A stretch of DNA of 12,536 nucleotides, taken from NCBI GenBank assembly GCA_024403005.1, contig JAKSSQ010000033.1, positions 1 through 12,536 of the forward strand. The letters run 5' to 3'. Position 1 is the first letter of the stretch, and every line of letters begins with the position of its first letter. The notes under the pieces are model-generated. The model searched no databases, was not told where the DNA came from, and saw only the letters and a program-made list of their open reading frames with translations. Of this stretch, positions 7,781-12,536 are shown piece by piece. The translations under genes and the position numbers were made by a program. The DNA comes from Clostridia bacterium (GTDB lineage Bacteria; Bacillota; Clostridia; Peptostreptococcales; Anaerovoracaceae).

Positions 7781-7833
7781 TATTTATTCTCCTAATGTTT
7801 AACTTCTTAGAGCCTCGGTCTGCAAGCTTTTAA

Positions 7834-8898
7834 TTAAGCGTACATTTCTTCGAAGAGCTTTCTGAGTCCTTCGTGTTCTCTGAGGCACTGGAGTGTAACG
7901 TCTGCGTGGTTCTTTGTGTAACCGTTGCCGATGATCATATTTACGTCCTTGCCTACGCCTTCAGCACCGAGAGCTGCCTTTGTGAAGGATGTAGCCATGG
8001 AGAAGAAGTAAACTGTACCATCGTCCTTGCAGGAGAGGATGGAAGCCATTTCTGTGTTTTCGATGGAAACGCAGTTGATAACAACGTCGAAGAGTTCGCC
8101 GTTTGTGAGTTCCATTGCCTTTTCATACATGCCAACAGCATCTGTAGCATCCATGTGGAAGTATTCGTGAGCGAGATCCAGATCTCTTGCTCTCTGTTCG
8201 GACTTAGCAGAACCTGCAGCGCAAACTACGAGACCGTCTACGCCAACTCTCTTCTTTGCTTCGTAGAGGCAAAGGAGACCGGACTTTCCGCCGCCGCCGA
8301 TAACGAGAACCTTCTGGTTCAGCTGGCAGAGCTTAGCAGCCTGTGCGGGAGCACCAGCAACGTCCAGAGCGGACAGAGCTGTCTTTTCGGGCATGTCTGC
8401 GGGAATCTTTCCGTAGATACCGGACTGGAAGAGGATTGCCTTACCCTTGATGTCAACCTGGTCGATAGCAGGTCTCATTTCGATGATTTCGTCAATTCTC
8501 AGCGGTGTGAGGGAGAGGGATACCAGTGTAGCAATCTTGTCGCCAACCTTCAGGTCGCCCTTATAGTTTTCGCCAATCTGTTCAACAGTACCGAGAAGCA
8601 TTCCGCCGGAACCTGTCCAGGGGTTCTTGTGCTTACCAGCGTTAGCAACGATTTCCTTCATCTTTGCGCCGATAGCATCCATTTCTTCCTTTGTTGTTAC
8701 TTCTGCGGGCTTCTTGTTAAGAACGCGCTTAACGATTTCTGTGAAAGAAGCGGAGTCGATGTTCAGTGTCTTTACGTCGATAAGTACTTCGTTGTCGTAG
8801 ATTTCCATGTTATTGTCAATAACATCTGCGGGCTGGGGAAGTACACCCTTGGGAGAGATAACGCGGTGTGTGCCGTAGGGGTTACCTTTTTTCTGCAT
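7834..8898 (-). CDS. kdd: L-erythro-3,5-diaminohexanoate dehydrogenase
   Basis: This NAD+-dependent oxidative deaminase converts 3,5-diaminohexanoate to 3-keto-5-aminohexanoate (5-amino-3-oxohexanoate), releasing ammonia and NADH. It has 354 residues, usual for the family. The N-terminal part is the Kdd-specific region (GTHRVISPKGVLPQPADV at 9-26, then DNEVLIDVKTLNID). The Rossmann nucleotide site is VLVIGGGGKSGLL (197-209). A groES-like segment with WTGSGGMLLGTVEQIG (94-109) gives an overall medium-chain-dehydrogenase-like plan. The start has AAGGAGGAC as ribosome site. It is the first gene of the minus-strand operon, behind a promoter whose spacer holds a strong Rex-like operator. This fits an enzyme that directly makes NADH. 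Usually kce follows kdd; here kamA does. Assignment rests on overall family resemblance and on the kam neighbours. Confidence 0.93.
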   Translation of the reverse strand: MQKKGNPYGTHRVISPKGVLPQPADVIDNNMEIYDNEVLIDVKTLNIDSASFTEIVKRVLNKKPAEVTTKEEMDAIGAKMKEIVANAGKHKNPWTGSGGMLLGTVEQIGENYKGDLKVGDKIATLVSLSLTPLRIDEIIEMRPAIDQVDIKGKAILFQSGIYGKIPADMPEKTALSALDVAGAPAQAAKLCQLNQKVLVIGGGGKSGLLCLYEAKKRVGVDGLVVCAAGSAKSEQRARDLDLAHEYFHMDATDAVGMYEKAMELTNGELFDVVINCVSIENTEMASILSCKDDGTVYFFSMATSFTKAALGAEGVGKDVNMIIGNGYTKNHADVTLQCLREHEGLRKLFEEMYA

Positions 8899-8942
8899 AA
8901 TTTTGTCCTCCTTATAATAAAACTACCTAGTGTAAAGCCTTG

Positions 8943-8979
8943 GTTAGGGATAAGAGCCTTTTGACCCAATTTATCCAAC
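8943..8979 (-). promoter_or_regulatory. Possible 5'-terminal stem-loop of the kdd mRNA
   Basis: The minus strand reads GUUGGAUAA, then a 17-base loop, then UUAUCC-CU-AAC. This gives a nine-pair stem (8971-8979 with 8943-8953) with a two-base bulge. From the predicted promoter, transcription would start at about 8979-8980, so the stem would form at the very 5' end of the message and may shield it from decay. The leader (about 80 bases) is too short for a lysine or cobalamin riboswitch. Confidence 0.35.
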
Positions 8980-8985
8980 TATTAT

Positions 8986-9015
8986 ATTATCAATTACTTG
9001 TTAAAAAGTAAACAA
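8986..9015 (-). promoter_or_regulatory. Promoter of the kdd-kam operon
   Basis: On the minus strand TTGTTT (9010-9015) and GATAAT (8986-8991) are separated by 18 bases, a good housekeeping-sigma promoter. An overlapping TATAAT at 8981-8986 is an alternative -10 but has a poor -35. The -35 lies only five bases from the -35 of the divergent kal promoter, so the two polymerase sites should interfere. The spacer is almost wholly occupied by a Rex-like operator. Confidence 0.6.
8998..9015. promoter_or_regulatory. Rex (NADH/NAD+ sensor) operator, strong match
   Basis: TTGTTAAAAAGTAAACAA matches the clostridial Rex consensus TTGTTAA-N4-TTAACAA at 13 of 14 defined positions; only one inner base of the right half differs. 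A flanking C-G pair extends the perfect outer arms to six bases (CTTGTT and AACAAG). The site covers the spacer and -35 of the kdd promoter and ends five bases from the kal -35. Rex leaves DNA when NADH is high. The binding protein and its effect here are inferred from the match and position. Confidence 0.7.
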
Positions 9016-9020
9016 GAAAA

Positions 9021-9049
9021 TTGTTTTTTCAGACCAAATGATGTATACT
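9021..9049 (+). promoter_or_regulatory. Promoter of kal
   Basis: TTGTTT (9021-9026) and TATACT (9044-9049) are separated by exactly 17 bases. Initiation near 9056 would leave a leader of about 100 bases. A weaker alternative closer to the gene is TTGTGG (9107-9112) with TATTAT (9130-9135), also spaced by 17 bases, giving a leader of about 16 bases. The leader is AT-rich and shows only weak pairing. Confidence 0.6.
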
Positions 9050-9056
9050 ATATACA
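9042..9056. repeat. 15-bp palindrome over the kal -10, possible operator
   Basis: TGTATA-CTA-TATACA is a perfect inverted repeat with a three-base centre, lying on the -10 and start point of the kal promoter. It does not resemble the Rex consensus, so a second regulator, perhaps specific to lysine or a pathway intermediate, could bind. AT-rich -10 regions form such palindromes by chance fairly often. Confidence 0.3.
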
Positions 9057-9157
9057 AGTGATTTTCCCCTTCGTTGCACAAATTCGGCAATAAAATGCTG
9101 CATTTTTTGTGGGAGATAACATAAAAGGTTATTATGATTTTTTTCTAGGAGGACAAA

Positions 9158-9547
9158 ATGGAAAAAGTAACATCTACAATCAGATTAAGAATGTCCGCTA
9201 AGGATGCACACTACGGTGGCGAACTGGTAGACGGAGCACACATGGTTCACCTTTTCGGCGACGTAGCTACAGAACTTCTCATTAAGCTGGACGGCGACGA
9301 AGGCCTCTTCTGCGCTTACGATAACGTAGAATTCCTCGCTCCCACATACGCTGGCGACTACATCGAAGCTTACGGCGAAATCGATAAGATCGGCAACACA
9401 TCCAGACACATGGTATTCGAAGCTCGCAAGGTTGTTGTTTCCAGAAAGGACATCTCCGCTTCCGCAGCAGACTTCCTCGAAGAACCCATCGTTGTATGCA
9501 GAGCTTCCGGCACATGCGTTACACCCAAGGAATGCAAGAGAAAGTAA
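9158..9547 (+). CDS. kal: 3-aminobutyryl-CoA ammonia-lyase
   Basis: This small hot-dog-fold enzyme removes ammonia from 3-aminobutyryl-CoA to give crotonyl-CoA, which butyryl-CoA dehydrogenase then reduces. It has 129 residues, the normal size of the family. It shows the typical Kal N terminus (RLRMSAKDAHYGGELVDGAH, 10-29), then HLFGDVATELLIKLDGDEGL and the strand region FLAPTYAGDYIEAYGEI (about 59-75) shared with thioesterase-like hot-dog proteins. The start follows AGGAGGAC. The 13 bases AGGAGGACAAAAT at the start are identical to those before kdd. It is a single-gene unit on the opposite strand from the kam operon, with its own promoter and a clear terminator. Kal usually follows kce; kce is not beside it here. 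The protein looks complete. Confidence 0.93.
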   Translation: MEKVTSTIRLRMSAKDAHYGGELVDGAHMVHLFGDVATELLIKLDGDEGLFCAYDNVEFLAPTYAGDYIEAYGEIDKIGNTSRHMVFEARKVVVSRKDISASAADFLEEPIVVCRASGTCVTPKECKRK

Positions 9548-9569
9548 TTCAATTGTGACCCAATTTAAG

Positions 9570-9596
9570 CCGCTGCCCAAAACGCAGCGGTTTTTT
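9570..9596 (+). terminator. Rho-independent terminator of kal
   Basis: CCGCTGC (9570-9576) and GCAGCGG (9584-9590) form a perfect 7-bp GC-rich stem with a seven-base loop, followed by six T. It lies 22 bases after the kal stop and isolates kal from rluB. Confidence 0.92.
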
Positions 9597-9619
9597 AGTG
9601 CATTTGGCCGGAAATAGGT

Positions 9620-9625
9620 TATAAT
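9620..9625 (+). promoter_or_regulatory. Likely -10 element of rluB
   Basis: A perfect TATAAT lies 31 bases before the rluB start codon and after the kal terminator. No good -35 is seen at 16-18 bases (AGTGCA at 9597-9602). A GGGAGA ribosome site (9644-9649) follows. The position makes a promoter likely, but its strength cannot be judged. Confidence 0.45.
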
Positions 9626-9656
9626 GTCTTAAAATGTTTTTTCGGGAGAAATAAAT

Positions 9657-10364
9657 ATGAGACTTAACAAGTACATCGCTCAGGCCGGCATCTGCTCCAG
9701 ACGCAAGGCCGACGAGCTTACAAAAGAAGGCAAAGTTAAAATCAACGGCGCAGTCATGAAGGAGCCGGGCTACGATGTCCAGGACGGCGACGTGGTAATG
9801 GTTGGAGGGGTCACCCTTGAAGCCCCCGAGCAGCACGTTTACTATGCGCTCAACAAGCCCTGCGGCTACATAACCACAACATCGGACGAAAAGGACAGGC
9901 CCACTGTAATCTCTCTTCTTACAGACGTTACTGCCAGAGTTTATCCGGTAGGAAGACTGGACGGAGACACCAGCGGACTGCTGCTCCTTACAAACGACGG
10001 AGACCTTACATACCACGTATCTCACCCGTCCAAGAAGGTCTACAAGACCTACCTGGCACTGGTTGCCGGCTATCTTAAGAAGGACGAGCTCTGGGCTTTA
10101 AGAAACGGCGTGGATATCGGAGAAAAAAGGCCGACCGCACCGGCAAGAGTTACGATTCTTAAGGAAAAGAGCGACACAACTCTGCTGGAAATCCAGATCT
10201 GCGAAGGCAGAAACCGCCAGGTCCGCAGAATGTGCAAGGCTGTAGGCCATACTGTCCTCGAGCTGCAGAGAACCGCCATCGGCGAAATTAAGCTGGGAAG
10301 GCTGCTGGAAGGCAACTACCGCAAGCTGACCCCGAGAGAAATCGAATATTTAAAGAACTGCTAA
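9657..10364 (+). CDS. rluB: 23S rRNA pseudouridine synthase, RsuA/RluB family
   Basis: This enzyme isomerises a uridine in ribosomal RNA; the RluB branch acts near position 2605 of 23S rRNA in the peptidyl-transferase region. It has 235 residues. An N-terminal S4 RNA-binding domain (MRLNKYIAQAGICSRRKADE, 1-20, continuing to about 48) precedes the catalytic domain. The catalytic motif is GRLDGDTSGLLLLTNDG (99-115), with Asp102 as nucleophile. The later conserved EGRNRQVRRM spans 183-192, and LxRxxIG is present as LQRTAIG. The length and S4 domain fit RsuA/RluB/RluE/RluF; Bacillota normally carry RluB, but RluF or RsuA cannot be excluded. It has its own probable promoter and ends in a shared bidirectional terminator. 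It is a housekeeping gene with no apparent link to lysine fermentation. Confidence 0.9.
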   Translation: MRLNKYIAQAGICSRRKADELTKEGKVKINGAVMKEPGYDVQDGDVVMVGGVTLEAPEQHVYYALNKPCGYITTTSDEKDRPTVISLLTDVTARVYPVGRLDGDTSGLLLLTNDGDLTYHVSHPSKKVYKTYLALVAGYLKKDELWALRNGVDIGEKRPTAPARVTILKEKSDTTLLEIQICEGRNRQVRRMCKAVGHTVLELQRTAIGEIKLGRLLEGNYRKLTPREIEYLKNC

Positions 10365-10367
10365 AGT

Positions 10368-10403
10368 AAAAAAGACCCCCGAGATGTCTCGGGGGTTTGT
10401 TTT
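10368..10403. terminator. Bidirectional terminator between rluB and the acyl-CoA ligase
   Basis: ACCCCCGAGA and TCTCGGGGGT are perfect complements around 10385-10386, in practice a 9-bp GC-rich stem with a four-base loop. Six A precede it and a T-rich tract follows, so it can end transcription on both strands. The T-tract on the right overlaps the stop codon of the convergent minus-strand gene. Confidence 0.93.
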
Positions 10404-12147
10404 ATTTCTGGATTTGCTTATATCTCTTGATCTTGCCTGTGGTGGTCTTTTCCATGGGTTCAGTCGTAAGATATCTTCTGTAGATCTGCTTATATGCAGG
10501 CAGTTCTGCGCTTATTGCTTCGATGTCTGCCTTAACTGCTGCTTCGATTTCTTCCATTGTGGAAGCGCCGCGGGTTTCTGCGATTCTCTGCGGATCGTAA
10601 ACGATACGTACGCTCAGAACCAGATCCTTAAGGTCTCCGTCCTTTTCTCTCGCTTCGCCGAATACCATGTTTTCCTGGACGTACGGCAGGTTGCCTACGA
10701 GGATTTCCAGTTCTTCCGGATATACGTTCTTGCCGTTCTTAAGGACGATAACGCTCTTCTTTCTGCCGCAGATAAAGATGTTGCCCTTTGCGGAAATCCT
10801 TGCCAGGTCTCCGGTGTGGAGCCATCCGTCGGGTTCAAGAATCTCGTCTGTAGCTTCCTGGTTTTCGTAGTAGCCCTGCATAACGATGCCGCCGCGGACG
10901 ATAATTTCGCCGACGCCTTCGCTGTCCGGATCGTCGATTGCAACTTCGATGCCGGGGATAGCCTTGCCGATGGAGCCTGCTTCGATGGTATATTCGTTTT
11001 CAGCAGCGATTACCGGGGAGGTTTCGGTCATGCCGTAGCCCTGAACCACCGTAATACCCATGGCTGCGAAATCCCTTGCAACTACCGGGTCCAGAGGAGA
11101 TGCGCCGCTAATAATGTAGCGCAGGCCGCCGCCCAGCTTTTCCAGAATTTCTCCGAAGAGCTTCTTGCGGATGTCGATGCCAAACTTAAGCAGGAAGTTG
11201 CTTATCTTAATGCCCTTCTTAAATGTGGCCATCTTGCCCTGCTTTTCGATTTCTGCCATAACCTTCTTGTAAATGGATTCGATAAGCAGAGGCACGCAGA
11301 TAAATACACTTACCTTGTATTCCACCAGGTTCTTCTGAACGTACTTTAAGCCGTCGCAGTATACGCTTTCCGCGCCGGTAAAGAGCATTACGCACTGTCC
11401 GGTGAATCCGAAAGTGTGGTGGTAAGGCAGGAACGCCATGTTAACATCACCTTCCAGCAGATTTTCTGCCATGCAGGTGCAGTAAATGTCGTAAGTAATG
11501 TTGTACTGGCTCTGCATAACCGCCTTGGCTATGCCGGAAGTGCCGGATGTAAAGAGGATGGTCCATACCTGCTTGCCGTCGATGGGCAGCTGCTTATAAG
11601 CTTCCTTTTCGCTTTCCGGGGCAGCGTTTCCTTCTGCCAGGATGTCACTCATGTGAACCCATCCATCCAGGTCGTCCATGGCTACAAACTCCAGATTCTT
11701 TCCAGCTTCGCTTTCCTTAAGCTGCTTTGCCAGCTCTTCGTGGAGGTCATCGAAGACCAGGATGTCTGCTTTAGCCTTCTGAATGGAGAATTCCAGTTCC
11801 TGATAAGGCAGGTCCTTATCCAGCGGCACGATAATGCCGAGGCCGGAAACCTGCGCAAAGTATGTAATGACCCAATCGTAGCGGTTCTTGCCGATTACAG
11901 CCATGCGCTTTCCTGTTCCGAAGCGCTTCATGAAACCTGTGCCCAGGGCTTCTGTATCCGCAAGGAACTGCTTATAGGAAACGATTCTGTATTCCGCAGG
12001 AGAACTCTTGGTTTCCTTCTTTGTTTTAATCTTAAATGCCGTCTTATCTCCGAATCTTTCTGCGCAGCCTCTCTGCAGTTCGCGTAAATCCGCATAGAGA
12101 GGAACTTCTTTAATGGGAGCAAGATTCTTAACGGGAATTCTGTTCAT
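10402..12147 (-). CDS. AMP-forming acyl-CoA ligase (long-chain fatty acid-CoA ligase-like)
   Basis: This 581-residue cytoplasmic or membrane-associated enzyme would activate a carboxylic acid with ATP to acyl-AMP and then the CoA (or carrier-protein) thioester. Adenylate-forming motifs are in order: phosphate loop FTSGTSGIAK (199-208), a conserved PYHHTFGF (241-248), YGMTETSP (371-378), GWLHTGD with Asp447, the hinge GRKKSVIVLKNGKNVYPEELE (461-481) and TTTGKIKR with catalytic Lys572. The length and GKNVYPEELE hinge fit the long-chain FadD/AMP-binding branch, but the chain length of the substrate cannot be read from sequence. The ribosome site is weak (AAGGTCC). It stands alone between two terminators, with its own probable promoter and a 12-bp palindrome upstream. 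There is no sign that it belongs to lysine fermentation; a role in lipid recycling is a guess. Confidence 0.88.
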   Translation of the reverse strand: MNRIPVKNLAPIKEVPLYADLRELQRGCAERFGDKTAFKIKTKKETKSSPAEYRIVSYKQFLADTEALGTGFMKRFGTGKRMAVIGKNRYDWVITYFAQVSGLGIIVPLDKDLPYQELEFSIQKAKADILVFDDLHEELAKQLKESEAGKNLEFVAMDDLDGWVHMSDILAEGNAAPESEKEAYKQLPIDGKQVWTILFTSGTSGIAKAVMQSQYNITYDIYCTCMAENLLEGDVNMAFLPYHHTFGFTGQCVMLFTGAESVYCDGLKYVQKNLVEYKVSVFICVPLLIESIYKKVMAEIEKQGKMATFKKGIKISNFLLKFGIDIRKKLFGEILEKLGGGLRYIISGASPLDPVVARDFAAMGITVVQGYGMTETSPVIAAENEYTIEAGSIGKAIPGIEVAIDDPDSEGVGEIIVRGGIVMQGYYENQEATDEILEPDGWLHTGDLARISAKGNIFICGRKKSVIVLKNGKNVYPEELEILVGNLPYVQENMVFGEAREKDGDLKDLVLSVRIVYDPQRIAETRGASTMEEIEAAVKADIEAISAELPAYKQIYRRYLTTEPMEKTTTGKIKRYKQIQK

Positions 12148-12193
12148 AATCGGACCTTATCTTCCTTTCGATAATAGGGTATTGTTTATCTTT

Positions 12194-12224
12194 ATTATAG
12201 TTATATCATATCTCTTTCGAAAGA
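12194..12224 (-). promoter_or_regulatory. Probable promoter and palindrome upstream of the acyl-CoA ligase
   Basis: The minus strand has TATAAT (12194-12199) 46 bases before the start codon. The hexamer 17 bases upstream is TTTCGA, a poor -35. It overlaps TCTTTCGAAAGA (12213-12224), a perfect 12-bp palindrome, and CTTTCGA recurs at 12165-12171. The placement suggests a regulator site, but no known family is recognised. Confidence 0.4.
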
Positions 12225-12281
12225 TGCCAGACATTTTAAACGTTTTGCCACTTACTATACAATATCAGCAAATATGTTTAA

Positions 12282-12307
12282 GAAAAAAGCACCCCAAAGG
12301 TGCTTTT
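12282..12307 (-). terminator. Terminator after the HAD hydrolase
   Basis: AAAAGCACC and GGTGCTTTT form a 9-bp stem (12285-12293 with 12299-12307) with a five-base loop. On the minus strand it is followed by TTTTTTCTT, and it begins 11 bases after the hydrolase stop codon. A T-run on the other side could also work in the plus direction. Confidence 0.85.
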
Positions 12308-12318
12308 CTTAAAAAATG

Positions 12319-12536
12319 CTAAATATTCAGCAGGTTTTCCAATGCGAAAGCCACGCCGTCGTCGTCGTTAGTAAGGGTAATATAATCCGCTGTATCCAGC
12401 AGTTCTTCCACCGCATTGCCCATGGCAACACCGATACCTGCGTGACGAACCATTTCGGTGTCGTTTGTGGAATCGCCGAAGGACATGATGTTTTCAGCTG
12501 CGTATCCGAGGCTGCCTGCCAATTCGTCCCGGGCTC
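12319..12536 (-). CDS. Cof-type HAD-IIB hydrolase, C-terminal part (5' end beyond window)
   Basis: Only the last 71 residues are in the window, and the frame is open to the right edge. The C-terminal HAD motif IV is clear: LAGSLGYAAENIMSFGDSTND, with the GDSTND aspartates expected to bind Mg2+. The family tail follows: MVRHAGIGVAMGNAVEELLDTADYIT, then TNDDDGVAFALENLL. This pattern is typical of Cof/YidA-like sugar-phosphate or flavin-phosphate phosphatases of about 260-280 residues. The substrate cannot be told from this fragment. The gene ends with TAG and is followed closely by a terminator, so it is transcriptionally separate from the acyl-CoA ligase downstream. Confidence 0.88.
   Translation of the reverse strand, partial: ARDELAGSLGYAAENIMSFGDSTNDTEMVRHAGIGVAMGNAVEELLDTADYITLTNDDDGVAFALENLLNI

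Noticed and set aside
7781..7833. Promoter or terminator between kdd and kamA
   Set aside because: The spacer shows only an AAAAGCTT palindrome and a ribosome site, with no stem followed by a U-run and no paired -35/-10, so kdd and kamA look co-transcribed.
8899..8985. Lysine or cobalamin riboswitch in the kdd leader
   Set aside because: The leader is only about 80 bases and lacks the conserved boxes and multi-helix layout of either riboswitch class.
9077..9111. Structured element in the kal leader (CACAAA with TTTGTG, inner AAATG with CATTT)
   Set aside because: The stems are short and AT-rich with a large one-sided bulge, so chance pairing is likely. If the closer alternative promoter is used, the region is not even transcribed.
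12319..12522. Complete small protein starting at 12522
   Set aside because: The apparent start is an internal TTG. The frame stays open to the window edge and the sequence is the C-terminal motif of a much longer HAD hydrolase.

Overview
The window carries most of an anaerobic lysine-fermentation locus: lysine is converted through 3,5-diaminohexanoate and 3-aminobutyryl-CoA towards butyrate and acetate. Mid-range base composition, strong AGGAGG-type ribosome sites, a Clostridium-type Rex operator and a CoA-transferase inside the kam operon point to an amino-acid-fermenting member of the Clostridia (Bacillota). Fusobacteria have comparable clusters but are far more AT-rich. The species cannot be named from this sequence.

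Layout. On the minus strand, reading from about 8990 down to 1, the order is kdd, kamA, kamB, kamC, kamD, kamE, atoD, atoA. Spacings are tight or overlapping, and atoA runs off the left edge. kal lies on the plus strand, transcribed divergently from kdd, with its own promoter and terminator. It is followed by rluB (plus), a shared bidirectional terminator, a convergent fatty acyl-CoA ligase-like gene (minus), and the 3' end of a Cof-type HAD hydrolase (minus) cut by the right edge.

How the genes work together. KamA makes L-beta-lysine. KamDE (B12 and PLP) moves the terminal amino group to give 3,5-diaminohexanoate. KamB and KamC are the probable ATP-driven reactivase of KamDE. Kdd oxidises 3,5-diaminohexanoate with NAD+. 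The next enzyme, Kce, is not in the window. Kal deaminates 3-aminobutyryl-CoA to crotonyl-CoA. AtoDA exchanges CoA between butyryl-CoA and acetoacetate.

The most interesting signals are regulatory. An 18-bp site matching the clostridial Rex (NADH-sensing repressor) operator at 13 of 14 defined positions lies inside the kdd promoter and beside the kal promoter. A second Rex-like palindrome (12 of 14) follows an extended -10 element just upstream of kamD. A strong hairpin separates kamA from kamB. Together these suggest redox control and a stepped operon, with abundant enzymes separated from low-demand reactivase genes. No RNA genes, mobile elements or CRISPR arrays were seen.
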